A stretch of DNA of 64,000 nucleotides, from the NCBI RefSeq assembly GCF_003597395.2, contig NC_133770.1, forward strand, positions 208,066,452 to 208,130,451, read 5' to 3'. Below, in pieces: positions 32,192-45,794 of this stretch (position 1 is the first letter of the stretch; every line of letters starts with the position of its first letter). The stretch is from Chelonoidis abingdonii (Eukaryota; Chordata; Testudines; Testudinidae). The position numbers were made by a program, and so were the translations under genes. The notes below the pieces were generated by a model that worked only from the letters and a program-made list of their open reading frames with translations, searched no databases and was not told the DNA's origin.

Positions 32192-35100
32192 ATGATCGTC
32201 TTTGGAGAATATCTTTAAGACTAGAGGTGGCCTCACTTATGTGTGGTATATACAAGTGATCCTTGGCATGTAAAAGAGGAACTTGCAGAAAAGTTATACT
32301 TAAAAGTGTGGAGGAGAGGAATAAACTGATATAGTAATGGAGACTTCATATAAGCACAGAACAGCCATTCTGACACTGTAACATTAATCCTAGCATTGAA
32401 ATGATGGCGTTGTCTTTCTGTCAAGTGCTTACTTGTGTTGGTCTCTTTTTGCTATCCTCTTTGCATCGTGTGTTCTGAATAGATTGGTCTCCGAATCATC
32501 TTGCCATCATGATTTTTGGTAGCTTGTAATGTAGAGGTACCTTACTATCGTAGCAGTATCTCAACAGATATGAATTGACACTGTCACGAGAAGTTCTAAC
32601 AGTTAGATATCTCATTCAACTGCAAGGGGAAAATGTCCAAATAAAAATGTAAGGCATGATTTTTGGATTTCAGCTAATGGAAAGCTTTGGATCCTGTTTT
32701 TTGGATCCAGTGATCTTGCTCAGCTGGAGATGAGGAATTACATTAAATAGGATACCAGCTGGATATATTAACCAGATCTGGTATGTTATGTGCATGTTTT
32801 AATGTTTATTAAGTGAGAATGCATTTCTCATAAAAGTGAGAATCTGCCTGTACAGCTCAACTTCATTTCACCACACTTCTGCTGTTCTAGTACTCACCTG
32901 TTTATGAGCAAAGGCCACCATCTGTCCCCAACCATGAGGAAGCCTATGGTGGTTTATGGACGATGGACAATTAGAGTTCTAATGCCAAAGTGATGCTTAC
33001 TTGTGTGTTTTAAAACAGACTTTTTAACCCATGCATCTGCAGTTGAAGGGCTAGTGTGCTGTGACTCATTGTGCCTCCTAGCCTCATCTAAGCAGTACTT
33101 GTACCACAGTTACGCAAAAAGGAGGAAAATAGTTTGTTCTCTTAATAATAAATATTTAACTGTTGCATGGTTAGATAAGCTGGATTTATTGATTTTTTTT
33201 TTTCACTATAGCAGAGTAGTGTGAAACTTGCTTATCTGATTGAATTTTTGACAATGATACATGTAATCTAAATAGATTGAGGAAATAACATAACAGCTAC
33301 ACCAAATTGTTAGTGGTTATATATTTAAAAGTAAACATTTGTATATTAAGTTGAAAAATTAGTGTTCTCTAACTTTACTTTTTTAAAATGTATATACACT
33401 GCTGCAATGTTTGAGTATCTCCCATGTATTAAATAGTATTATGTATTAGTGTAATTAATATTTTGGGGGCAAGGACAGCAATGCCAAAACCAGTGTGTTG
33501 CACTGTGCACATAAATCCAAACATGTTCAGGGGAAAAGAATAACCTGTGGTTTTTCATGTTGGTTTGTTGTTGTTTGTTTTTTAAAGAGTTGGTGATTTG
33601 TATATAACTGTTTATTTCATTTGTTTGTCTTGAGAATTTTGTATCTAATAAGTATCTATTAAAGACAAGAATCTCAAAGATGAAAATGAAAGATATTTTT
33701 GGACAGTGAAACCTCTGATGCAGCTGTATCTGTGTGTCACTACTAATTTTTCATAATATTGCTTTGGCCTGTGAAGTGTTGCAACACTTCCGTATAGTAT
33801 GGCACGAGTGACTTGAATACAAGGTGACTCATTGTAATTCCAAGGATTTCAAACTTTCCTCACATTTAAATGCAATATTTTATAGTAAGAGACCATTCAT
33901 TTAATACTTTATTGTATAATTTACTAGTGTTTAAAGATAATCGGGAAAAGGAAAATGAGAACCCGTGGCATTGGCATTGAAAATGCATAATTGCTTAATC
34001 CTGCCAACTATCTTGGAATCAGCATAAAACAGTTTTGTTTTATATTACAAGTTAATTTGTTATATGCAGAATGTAGTGTTTCCCTCTCTTTCTCCCTCTC
34101 TCTCTGCAGTAAGACGTCAGAATTTTAAGAGGCTAATTATGAAATTAACCTCATGCTAATTAATTTGTCTAAAACATCTCAAAGTCTAAAAACCACAACG
34201 TTGATACAGAGTGAGGTAAACCACAATTGTAGCTATTTCTGCTTCCAATTGCTTTACTTTTCACATACTTAATTAGTTTTGTAGACAATAAAATAATCTG
34301 ATTTCCTGTGGGATGAAGGAATTTACCTAGAGAGATCAGCTTTCTTTGGTTTTAGCTAATTCTGTGGGATTAGGTGTGTGCCTTTGCTTGCTCACACACG
34401 TGCTCTCTCTCAAATAATATGTTAGATGTGGCTGAATTATTTTGGATAAATAATAATTTTACACTTTTGGGTTCTGGTCAGGATGAAAAGTGTAAGTCTC
34501 TGAAAAGCTGCTAGAATGTCAGTTTTTGTGATATTATTGGCATGACCAAAAGCAAGAATGACTGTAAATTATGCTGTCAGTTCTTGTAGACATAACAGAT
34601 TCAGATTTTTTCAGTAAGGCATTTTTGGTTGTTTATCCAAACCAAAACTCTGAACTTCGAGAGTTTCTGCTCTAATGTAACAAAATTGTGGAACATAATT
34701 CATGTTAAATTCTCATTCTCCATTCAAATAATGATGGAAACTCCTCATAATGATGTTTTGAAGATGATTTCTTCAGTATGTGAAGATAACATTATGGGTA
34801 ACCTTTCAAAAGTGTTTAAATCCTGTTTTCAGAAATTACTTAGGAACATTGACAATGGGATATGTCACCTCTGAAAATGGGACTTAAGTTCTTAAATCAC
34901 CTAGGCAGCCTTGCAAATTTTATCCCATGTCATTAAAGCAAAATGAAGCTAAGGGAACCACATAGATCAAGTCACTGTTGAGCTATTCATATTGTTCCCG
35001 TAGTTGCTAAAGTTATTTAATAGTCTGTGCTAAAAAGTGCTTCAGAATACAACAATCTCTTATGAGACCATCTATTTATTACCCCTTGGATTACCCTAAA

Positions 35101-38100
35101 GGAAGTATGGAAAACAACAGTCTAGAAAATTTTGATACGATTGAGGCAAGTCTATGGAGACAATGGGCCATGTCATGCCATTGATTTATAAACAGTACTT
35201 CCCACTACTTTCAATGAGAGTAATTGTTGAAAATTGGATGTTATGGTATGTTATTCTTTGAAGATACAATTATTTATAATACAAACCTGTTAAGGTAATA
35301 TTAAAAAGTCAGGATGATTGCAAAACAGTTCTTATGCATTACTGTCCATAGCATCATAGTTTATGATGTTAAGATGATGTCAGTGATGACATGCTGTGAA
35401 GATAATGACAAAATATTTCAAAACTACAATGATCTTTAAAATGCGAAAATGATAGCACGGCTGGTTATTCCATAGTCATCTGGATTTTTGTTTACCAAGG
35501 TATTAAGAAAAGAACTATTCATTTTATTGTCCTTACAGTGACACATAATGGCAATAAAATGATCTTTGATGTACCAAGGAATGGCAGAGAAGAGAGAGAG
35601 ACATAATTGTAATTTTTTTTATTGTTGGGAGGTGCTCACATAGTCTGGGGATGGATGCCAATATAAAAACTCAGCTTGACAGTATACGCATACCTTCCAC
35701 ATAACCCCTTCTTTAACATAGTCTTCTTATAACACTTTCAAAAACTTACTCTTGTGTTTTTTCCAGCACACCCATAAAAATGTATCAATCAGATCAACAA
35801 AAAATATTTAGGAACTTAAGTTGCGTAAGGAAGATACAACACTGAGAAACCACTTCAGCCAAACTGCATGTGAGACCCTAAAATGTTTTTTTTGTTTTGT
35901 TTTGTTTTAAGCTTTAACACCAAGGGGGCTAATCCTGTTTCAATTAAATCAGTGGGGGTTTTGTCATTGATTTCAAGGGGACCAGGTTCAGGCCTTGGAT
36001 TAAGCTAGTAATGGGAAGAAATGTATATTTCTGTAGCCTAGTTGGAGCAATATTTCTCCAACATTGTAGAAAGAGCAAAATTGCTCCAAATCTGTGTTAT
36101 TTTTATTTTAGAGTAATGAAAATCCAAACATAAGAAAAACTAACAATATCCATGCAAGGGAGCATAGTGTGGTGGTCACGATATAACAGTCGTCTTGAAT
36201 TTGCTCACAACATTGCCTCCAGCAGACAGGCCAGGAGACTCCTTTCATTTAAAGGTGCAGAACACACAAATGATAGAATCATTATCTCTCCCTTACATTT
36301 ACATTGCTACATACACCACAGTTATTAATCCCTAAATATTTAATAAACTATACCCAACTTCCATCTCACTTAGAAGATTAAATAGGCCAAGTAGATCTTG
36401 TCAATCACTTGACAAGATTTAGGAAAAACTTTGGAATTTGCAAGCAAGTTGAATATCTCCATGCATGAGATTAAACTGGGAATGAAATCAGGGGGAAAGC
36501 TAAAAACAGTTAATGATGATCTAGGCACAAGGCAGTTCTGTTGTTCTCTTTCCTCTGCTCACATTTGTCAGAGATTGAATTTGGCTTTTTATTTTGCACA
36601 CTGTACACCAACGCAAATAAAAATGGGGAGGAGTGACCTGAATTGAATGGAACTATAAAAATCCATTTGTTTTTCAATACTTGACCTCTCCATCATAAAT
36701 ACATTAGTCAGACCCGTTTAGAACCTAAACTCCCACAATAGATTGTGGGCTGTAGTTCTTTAGAGACTTCACTTTTACTTATGATCATGTCATGCACAGG
36801 ACTCTTGTTCTCTGCATTTAAATTACAAGCAGCAAATATAGACTGTATTCTGATTATCTGTGTATCAGAGCAAGCAATGCACAGCCTGACAGGGCAGAGC
36901 TTTGCATATTTTGGAAACAGATAATTCACTGTTTTCTTGTGGTGGGTGGATAAGATAATAGTACTATTAATACAGCTGTAGTTAGACCCCTCGTGCTGGG
37001 GTCCATTTCTATATACTGTTGAAAATGTCTGTTATAATTCCAACTATCTGAGTCACACAAAAAAACCCAGCTGGTGGATAGAGTTCAACACTCCAAACTG
37101 CTATAGCACTAAAATCATCATTTCGTAGGGCAGCCAGGCTGGGTCATTTGTTGGAGCAGATGAATAGCAGATGCTAGCAAAAGGAGGCAAATACCTCAGA
37201 AGTGTTGGCAGTGCTAAAAAAAAAAAGATTATCATTAGAGAATATCAGTTATTTGGATCTTCTCTGAGGGAGATTTCAAAGACTACCCTCCTTCCTTATG
37301 ACAAATGTTGGATATTAAAACATTTTTCAGGCAGAGAGTTGTGTATGTTTGAGCTCCAATTTCTCCTCTGCCTTCCTTCATGGTAACAACAAGTCTTTGT
37401 GAGACTGAAATGCCTGGCTCTCTTCCTTTTACTGAGAAGGAAGTAACCTCTGGCATACCATGCAGTAGTCTAGACTAGTAGTCTACAGGCTAGATTTATA
37501 GGAGCGTAGCTCCCAACATTTCACGTGGGTAAAGCAGGATGCAGTGTCACTCAGGTTTGGCCTGTCCGCCCCTCTGTAGGTGGAGACCAAAGGGTGGACA
37601 GGTCAAACCTTAGGGGTTGCAACCTAGTGTATGAGGTTGCACAGCCAAATGCCACTTAGTTTGGGGGCCCACTTAAATGGGGAGCCTAGGGGCAAACTGC
37701 CCCTTCTGCTCCCTCCGGGTGGTCCCAAATTTGGAAAATGTTCACTTCAGCTAGGATGGAAGACTCTAGGAGTCAAAGGAGGACAGTCCTATGAAACCTA
37801 GGACTGTTGGCAGGTCTGTAAGGTGCACTCACTTCTAGGTGCCCTGTTGCCTAGGGGAATTCACAATCCTGAGTTAGGTGCGTAGGCTCTTAATACAACA
37901 CAGGAGGAGTAGTGCCTTAGACGGATGCACAGAAGCCTGAATAGTAAGTGCAGAGCTGCCTATTCTAGCTAATAGGGAATGCTGAGGAGAGAGGTGTGGT
38001 CTAAGCCCTGTCCTTTACAGGGATTTAGGGCCTAACTTTGGTCTAGAGGGGGGCAACTCTCTCTGCCTGGGTCATAGCTCCCTTCTTGTGGAGTTACCTG

Positions 38101-38160
38101 TCTAAATCACATCAGTCTCTTCTGAAGAAAAAATTAGGGAAAGTTGTTGTTGGTGCCCCC
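32192..38160 (+). other. Repeat-poor putative intron, no exon recognised
   Basis: About 6 kb with no transposon that I can name up to 37,490, mostly AT-rich. It has a CT-rich tract just before 34,110 (CTCTCTCTCTGCAG) and a poly-A of 11 at about 37,217. Near 35,915-36,000 lies the degraded motif GGGGGTTTTGTCATTGATTT. At 37,490-37,870 an unassigned moderately GC-rich block (AGGAGCGTAGCTCCCAACAT) may be another DNA-transposon relic. Confidence 0.5.
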
Positions 38161-38164
38161 TCAT

Positions 38165-38560
38165 GCCCAGTGCTTAAAGCACTCACCAGATATAGGAGAC
38201 TGGGGTAAAAAAAAATAAACCCCTTCTGCCTGATTCAGAACAGAGATTTGAATTCAGGAGTCCCACCTCCCAGATGAATGTCCTAGTCACTAGCCATTCT
38301 CTCTCTCTTGCTATCTGGCTCGGTGACTTTTTAAGGATTTCATACCAAGTGGAGCAGGTTCAACAGGACAGATTGAGAGAGAGACCCAGTCGAAAGTTTC
38401 TTATAATTCTTATAGCCCAGTGGTAGGTGGGGGAGCTGCATTCCAGTTTCTGCTCTGAATTGGGTAGTGGAAGGATTTGAACTCCAGATTCATCTGCCCT
38501 GGATATGTGACCTAACCACCAGGCCACTGGGCATAAGGGCATGGGTATCACCACTCTGTC
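38165..38560. repeat. Second copy of the inverted tRNA-like composite
   Basis: It contains CAGTGCTTAAAGCACTCACC (plus, A-box-like), then GAGATTTGAATTCAGGAGTC with CCTAGTCACTAGCC (a unit in the opposite orientation), a linker with CCAAGTGGAGCAGGTTCAAC, and GATTTGAACTCCAGATTC with CCTAACCACCAGGCCACTGG (again inverted). The order of units and the linker word AAGTGGA parallel 2,085-2,590, so the composite itself looks like a repeat family. Confidence 0.6.
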
Positions 38561-39544
38561 CTCTGTGCAGGGTAGATGTGCTCTGAGAATGCATACAGGG
38601 TTGGGCCTCGCTGGGGAGAAAGACAAGGGAACACCTAGCTTGTGAATCCTGCTGGGGTTTAACCACTGAGCAGCATGGCACTATCAGGACTTAGGCAGCT
38701 TTGCATGTGCCCACCAACAGAAATGTAGGTGCCTATGGGGTCATCTGGCAGCTTGAGTGGTGGTTCTGTGAATGCCAGTGCCACCTTAATGTTGGACTTA
38801 GCACTAGATTCACAGGGGGACTTAGGCACTTAATTGGCCCTTTAGATGTTTAAGTATTTAGTTGTTTGTTGTGCTTGTTCTATGGATAATCATATTTGTA
38901 TATCGAAGGATGACATTAAAAAGCCTTAACTAAAGGAAAAGGTTATCTATGGTATGTATGTGGTTTATGTGATTAAGCCTATGATTTTAGGCATTTCTGT
39001 AAATATGATTTGCTAACCACTAAAATGTGTTTCTCCTTTGGTGCTACAGCAGATGAGTCAATATTTATAACATAACCCACACCCAACTTATCCTCTGTTG
39101 CCAAATTATCCATTTTTCTATAGCATTGACTTTTTCAATATTCATAATACTTCATGCTATGATTATGCTTGGCAGGATTCAAATTTTATTTATCTTTATA
39201 ATTTCAATGGATGATATTAATGTTTATTTTTAAGCTTTTTAAAATTTTTATATATTTAAATTTTCACAGTTGTGGGAAAATATGGGGGGCTCAAATTGGG
39301 CATGTCAGACAATAATTATTTAATTACAGTAAATATTTAGATTAAAAAAGATAAAACTATAACTGTTAAAACACAAATTGTCAACATCACATGGCAATAC
39401 ATACAAAGTAAACATCCTTCAATCAAAATCAGGGTTCTGAGGCAGTATTTTTCTTTCTTTGCCTGTCTAAGTTTCAGTTATTATTGATGGAACTATTTTC
39501 TATTGGTTTGTGTGTATGGTGAAATTGACATTTATTGATTAAAA
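38561..39544 (+). other. No gene seen
   Basis: Unrecognised, becoming AT-rich after 38,830, with no usable exon candidate. Confidence 0.45.
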
Positions 39545-40060
39545 AACCTAATCCTTCCAAGCCTGACTATGATCTTTTCAGCTCTCAAAAGCTAAGAAGG
39601 GTCAAACCTGGGCAGTACTTGGAGAGGAAGCCTTTAGGACAGGGGCAGCTCCAGGCACCAGCATGCCAAGTGCGTGCTTGGGGTGGCAAGCTGTGGGGGG
39701 GCACTCTGCTGGTCACCGTGAGGGTGGCAGGCAGATCACCTTCGGTGGCATCACTGAGGAGGGTCCGCTGGTCCCCCAGCTTTGACGGACCTCCTGCAGG
39801 TTGTCGCTGAATTTGCGGGGCTGGGGACCTCTCGCAGGCAAGCCGCTGAAGGCAGCCTGCCTGCCGTGCTTAGGGTGGCAAAATGCCTAGAGTTGCCCCT
39901 GCTTTAGGAGCCCAGGTGCTACTGGCAGTAGTACTGGTAACACAGGAAGTATCACTCTGATTTTTGATTCAGCGTTGAACTTGCCTCATTCTGGTGCTAA
40001 TGGCATCAGGTGCTGGGGATTGATCTTTCTTTCCTATGAATCAGGTTATGATTTTAGCGT
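39545..40060 (+). mobile_element. 5S-rRNA-derived SINE, split by a hAT
   Basis: The head reads TGATCTTTTCAGCTCTCAAA then AGCTAAGAAGGGTCAAACCTG and GCAGTACTTGGAGAGGAAGCC. This follows the 5S rRNA internal promoter (AAGCTAAGCAGGGTC box and the CTGGTTAGTACTTGGATGGG box). After the hAT it resumes as AGCCCAGGTGCTACTGGC, matching the 3' end of 5S. A SINE body without 5S similarity follows to about 40,060. The 5S origin marks this as a SINE3-like family. It is a retroposed relic, not a functional 5S gene: the head is diverged and interrupted. Confidence 0.8.
39640..39901. mobile_element. Non-autonomous hAT MITE in the 5S-derived SINE, perfect 8-bp duplication
   Basis: Termini are CAGGGGCAGCTCCAGGCA and, reverse-complemented at the right, CAGGGGCAACTCTAGGCA, inverted repeats with two mismatches. 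Both flanks are CTTTAGGA (39,632-39,639 and 39,902-39,909). Length is 262 bases. The open frame that crosses it (39,535-39,810) is an artefact that joins SINE and hAT. Confidence 0.95.
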
Positions 40061-43000
40061 TCAAAAATTAGAAAATGAAAAAGCTGAATTATGTTAAGCA
40101 GCCACCTTGCACAGATGTAGTAGTTTCTATTTTAGATTTTATTAAATGTGTCTCTTAATACATTACTGTTAAACACATACCATAGAACATTTAGGATGTG
40201 CAGTATGGCTGAATTAATTGGCTTTTTCATTGAGACTCTTGCTTATTTGTTTCCTTTCTTGAGTAGTTCAAAAATCATAACCTTATTGTTACATTACAGT
40301 TACTATTTTATTTTGAGTATTAAATCCTTTTTTGATTTTGTGCTAAGATATATGCCTCAGTAATATCTGGTGGTAGTGAATTCCACAGATTAACTCTACT
40401 TTGTATTAAAAAGAGAGTACTTTTTAATCTATTTCAAATTTGTTGCCTCAGTAAATTATTTGTTGGATGAGAAGTATGTATAATCACTTAGATCAGCAAA
40501 AATGTAATGTTTTCTTTGCAGGGCGCAAAAGCAACCATTAAGATTGACTGTAGAAATTACCAGCCATAAATTTTCGATCTGGTTGTCTGAGAAGCAAGGG
40601 ATGCCACCTTACACTTTTAATTTGCTTTTGAAGCAGACTCTTGTAGTATACATGCTGTGTTCATTTCAAGAGATTAGAAAGATGCACATTATGGCATGTC
40701 ATCTTTTGAATTCATTCAGATATCTTCAGTTTAGAAGTTCTGTTGCAAATCAAATGAAAATAAAAAGGGTGTGAGAGAGAGAGATCACTTTTTTCTTTTA
40801 ATTATTATAAAACACAAGACTGCAGACATTACAAATTGTTTCTGCTCTTTGCAAGACCTGTGTTACTTATAGTCTGACAGAGCAATAACTATTTTTAAAT
40901 TGTGGGTCAAATCCTGTCCTTCACTTCAGAAGTGTTGCATGAGATTATACATTGAAATATTTAGTTTTTAAAGAGGAAACTACTATGGATTTGGTCTAAA
41001 TATAGACCTTGGTTTGTGCATCTCTTTCTGGGTGTAGTCTAAAGATGCTAAACAGTTTTCCTAATGGTGCTATCTTCACCCTCACCAAACCTATATTAAC
41101 AGCAAAATTGCTGTTACCCCAGCTCCAAATGTGTACCTCACTCACATATTAAGACGATGTTGTTGGATATGTGTATGCTTAGATAGTCTAGCGAAGATGA
41201 ACTCCTCCTTTCAATAGCTTTTGTATATTAAAGAATTTTAGAGTACACATGTGGATATGTTTTAAAGACCTGTTTAGTTTCGTTAAATGCAGAAGAGATT
41301 GCAAAGAGTGAGATGAACAGCAGTGAAAACTGTTTAAGAACCAATATACTTTTCTAGTAGTTCAGAGCCAGCTTTATTTCCACATTGATTTAATAAAATG
41401 GAAGGGCAGACTACAACAACGATTACACCAATCTGTAATCTGTTCCTGGGTATCTCTAACAAACAGGTACGCAGCAGCCTACTTGGACTTCATTTTAAGT
41501 CATGTATTTGTGAACTCAGTAACCCTTTTGATGTAAATTAATGCACTATGCAGAGCCAGCACTCGGCATAAGCAGACTAAGCAATTGCTTAGGGCCCCAA
41601 GCAGCTCAAGGGAGGCACCTATTTGTTTTTTATTATGTGGTGTGTGTATGGAGGGGGGGTATTTGTGCTTGGGTGGCCCCAGTGGGCTAGTACTGGCATC
41701 ATGCAAAACACATGTTTAATTATGGCTCCCACATTTAACAACATGTTATATCTTTCTCCTTTTCCATGTATATGGCCTTGATGTAGTCTGTTACTGGTGA
41801 AGCTTGCTATAAACTGAGAATGGGATGGCCTGTAACCCAATGGCAAGTGAGGAGATTGCTATGTTGTATCACAGGATTGTTTGTGTCAGAAGTTGGGCGC
41901 AGCTTCTAAAAACTCAATATAAGTTGGCTTAATTAGTTGCAGAGGGTAATTGTGATGGTTTGTGGATTTACATCAGCTCAGCTCAAATTGCCCTTTTGTT
42001 AGACTACTTCTTTGGGAGATGTTTCTGATCAATATATATGGGTGCAATGTATTTGATGTGCAGTTTTGTCATTATATTTCAATGGTTTAAGGACTTGCCT
42101 ACTGTTCACTCAGCACTTATACTTGAGCATAATTACATGTTCCATGCTGATTTGTAGTTTCTCAGATAGCAACATATAACACAGTCATGCTTTAAAGCTA
42201 TTCCATGCACTTTCCCAGATACCACATCTCTTTTCAGAGATGTGTGGATTGCAGTGCATCTTTTGGATTATGTTTTTAGCTGGAGCATAGAATTCTAGTA
42301 GCTTGGCTCTAAACATCTGCAGGACACATACAGAATATTCAACTTAGAAGAAATTCTGTAGTTTTGGTCTAGCTACTCTTCTAAGTTTGGATTTATAAAA
42401 GTATATATGTACCTACAGTGTTTGCGAGTGATATTCATGTGATACTTTGAATCACAGTCATGTGCACATGAATACCTGAAAAATTGTTGCACCCTCTATG
42501 GCATGTGCATACCAAAGCAGCTGCATGATCTTATTGCTGTTCTCCTCCTCCTTTCCCTCTCGCCAGAAAGTTTAATGCTTGTCAAATTACTGCTTAACTT
42601 AGAAGACAAAGGTCAATGGGGCTGGGCTAACTTATTTGTTAGTTAAATACTAGCCATGCATATTTACTGTATAGTCCTGTGTAAATAATAAATAACATTT
42701 CCATAGTTTTTTCTAAACTGAAGGGAGATCAATGAAATGCTTTTAAAAAAAGTTTGGATGAAATGCCATTACTTTTTTTTTAAATAGAAAATTGCAGTGT
42801 TTTTAAAGTTACTGTCTTGGGGGTGAGGAGGGGGCAGAAATTGCTAACCCTAATTATAGAGTTAAACATCAATGTTAATGTTAAATCAGATCTGCCTCTG
42901 ACTTTGTGTAGATCTCTGATTAATTGCAAAACATTAATCTCCAAAATTCACTCTTTCCACCCCTTTCACACTGCCAAAATTTATGTCCAGTCTTTGGTCT

Positions 43001-45624
43001 CATACTTTTTCTGACCTGGATCTTCTTCATCTCCTCTTTCTTCAATCTCTCCGAATCTCACCTGCTTTGCCAACCGTGCTCAGCTCCTTTCTAAATCCCT
43101 TCATTGCCTCCCATAACAAATTCAAGCTGCTATCTTTGTCTTCAGAGCCCTCCAGAGCGTATCTGTTGTCTCCTGTCACTCACCCTAAGCCCACTTTGCT
43201 TGGCCTACTTGCTCGTCTGACTACCCTCTGCATCCCAGGCCAGCTTTTGAATTTAATTCCTTCAAATTCCTTCTCCAAACACATTTCTTCAAAGAGTCTT
43301 TTTAAATCGTAGTCATCCATTCTACTAAGGGAAGTTCAGTGTTTTAAATTAATCCATGCACATTACTCATCTAATCTACCACACAATCTTATTGTCTTAA
43401 CCCTTCTTGTCCTTCACCCCCTCACTTTATACTTTCCCTAATTTAGATTGGCTAGAGACTTCATCTTTCTTTGGCAAGTGATGTGCATGTTTATAGCAGG
43501 CTCTATGTGATGACTTTTGAATTGTGTTGTATGAGGTTCCTTCCCTCTCACTAGAGACTAGCGCTACACTTACATAGCAACCACAGTGTTATCTCAAAAG
43601 TGCTAGCTTTTCATTCCTCTTCCACGCCACACAGCATGAGGCATGAGTATGAGAAGTGGAGCCTGGGCAGTACTTCTAAGACCCAAGGCCAGCTTGCCTC
43701 CCAGGTTCTGGCAGGACTTTAGATCTGCTTGACACTGGCAGAACTTCTTCCTTATCAGTGAGATATTTGGCAGACATGAGAGAGGAAATGGTGATGAGCA
43801 AGGAGGTATATGATGTTTTTTGGAGGTGCAGTTGGCAGCATTGATCACTGTCTCCCCGATCTTTCCCCTGGCCCTCCCCCCCCCACCCCCTGTAGCTTCA
43901 AGTTGTCCTGCCTTTGTCCATTTGGGAACTTCTTCTGGTCACTTCTTCCCTGCTGATTTCCATATGATCCCACTTTGGAGATTCTTCCTGGGCTCCACTT
44001 CCAACTGCTTCATGTTAGGGCTTCCCATCTTACGGTCATCCATTACTCCTGGGGGGTTTATCCCTTACTTCAACTGATTTTGACAGATAATATTTCTTTG
44101 ATTTCATAGAGTCAAAATATATTCAGGTCAGGATTCCTGGATCTAATACAATCAATTGTTTAGTTTTTATTAATTTATGGAGGAGCAGTAGAGACTCTGT
44201 AAAGAAGGCCATAGCAGGAGTTATGTATAAAGCCAATTAGTTGTCCATCTTACTCATGAATCTGGTCAAAATATAATTTTAACTCCAAAACAAAACAAAA
44301 ATCCAAAACAACCAATCAGCCAAACCCTAGAGAAGACTATCATATAAAGTGCTAAATGTGCTATCTCTCCATCTTTCCAAGCTGAAATAGAATAGACTAA
44401 AGTGTATGGCCACTTTGTGGCCAAAAATAAAGCAAGATTTGTGGATAATGTGGAAGTTTAATGCTGTACTGTATCTTAAATTACACATTTACAGTGTTTA
44501 ACCTGTCAGCAATTTACTTTCATTGAATTGATTCAACTGGTGCCAATACAAACTTCACATTTAACATTAAATTTAGTTCATTACTCATAATTTTTCATTG
44601 GCTTATGCAAATACACCACCTCGGTTGCTCAAAGACCTCTTCTTAGAAGATCAAAGGCAAATATGTGTTTTTTGTAAAATGCTTACAATTTGCTATGTGA
44701 TTGCAAATTGAACAAAAAATTACTTCGAGGTACAATGGTTTTGTACAAATGAAGCCAGTATCAATCTTGGTCAGCCAACCCCCAATGAGCAACACTATAA
44801 TTTACCACTTTTTATGGTATGACCGTAGAGAGTTTGAAATAAGAGACAGCCTTACAGTGCCAGTTTCAAGGATTTCAGTGATGACATGTAGTGGTGATGG
44901 CCTAGATTTCTCCCTCCCATGAAGAAAGCTGTGTCAGAGGGGCAGAAAAGTTCCATGAGGTTCCTCTGTTTCCTCTAAATTGGCTACTCAAGGGTTGTAG
45001 TGGGTAGTGATGAAGTGAGCAAGTGACAGAACTCCCTCCCTCACTCCCCCAAATGGATCATGAGGATCCATGTTGGACAAAAATCTATAGAACTGTCAAA
45101 GGCATGGACAGTTGGGTGCCTTCTGCCTCCACTGTCTGCCATGACTTGTGGCATAAGGTTGCTAACAGTCCCATATTATAATGGATGTTCCTTATTTAAA
45201 TAAAAAATTGCCTGTCCCTAAATCAGTATAGGAAGCTTTTGGTTTTATATTTTGATCAGATGTGTAGTGCTGCTGGAGTGGTCCAAAGTGTTGCTCCCAC
45301 ACAGAGGTGCTCCAGCACTTCACTTTGCAAAGTGCCACTAGTTGGAAGCTTCACCTAGTACTTGGTGACCAGACCAAATCTGAGTGGCATTGAGACCCCA
45401 ACAGTCATGCCACACACAGGGCAACTACTGAAGCCTCAAAATGTGCCCCGGCTAGTTCGAGCAAAGTCTCTTTCACTTGCCTTCTTCCAGTCCACACCCC
45501 TTATTTCAGTCCCCATCCCAGTAGTGCCTGGTGCTACAACAGGCTTAGATCATCAGCTGCAGACTCCAACAGCTCTTGGTGCTTGCAGTGAAGGCCCTGG
45601 GTTTTCTGCAGCATAAGTCAACCT
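40061..45624 (+). other. Putative intron, no exon recognised
   Basis: About 5.5 kb. At 41,551-41,701 a further hAT-type remnant (listed separately) is present. At 42,980-43,310 a C/T-rich block with a long plus frame (TTCATTGCCTCCCATAACAA) resembles a dispersed LINE-like repeat seen in many vertebrates, but I cannot name it. The rest is AT-rich and unrecognised. Confidence 0.45.
41551..41701. mobile_element. Probable hAT-type MITE remnant
   Basis: Starts CAGAGCCAGCACTCGGCATA and holds AAGCAATTGCTTAGGGCCCC, which resembles the interior of other CAGGGCCGG-type elements. The right end GGGCTAGTACTGGCATC is only weakly inverted to the left, and no exact duplication was found. Confidence 0.5.
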
Positions 45625-45794
45625 CCAACTGAAGGGGTTAGGGAAATATTTCCCTGTGGGCAAGTTATTTCATAATTCCTCACTTTGGGATTATTGCATC
45701 TCCTGAAGTAGTTGGTATTAGCCACTACCTTAAGTAAGATTCTGGAATAGATGGACCACTAACTGACTCCTGGCAATTCATATGTTCTTATAAG
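45625..45794 (+). mobile_element. CR1 LINE 3'-tail fragment
   Basis: Contains GGAAATATTTCCCTGTGGGC, TCTGGAATAGATGGACCACT and the end GGCAATTCATATGTTCTTA, in the order of a CR1 3' UTR and tail. Diverged and 5'-truncated. Confidence 0.75.

Noticed and set aside
31755..32259. Overlapping frames up to 145 codons
   Set aside because: They are explained by the GC-rich palindromic hAT at 31,972-32,191.
37490..37870. A possible further DNA transposon
   Set aside because: No inverted termini or target duplication could be found, so only mentioned within the surrounding region.
39553..39930. A 5S rRNA gene
   Set aside because: Only part of 5S is present, diverged in the promoter boxes, joined to a SINE body and split by a transposon.
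42983..43312. A 109-codon plus frame
   Set aside because: Serine/leucine-rich translation of C/T-rich repeat-like DNA; no domain or exon boundaries.
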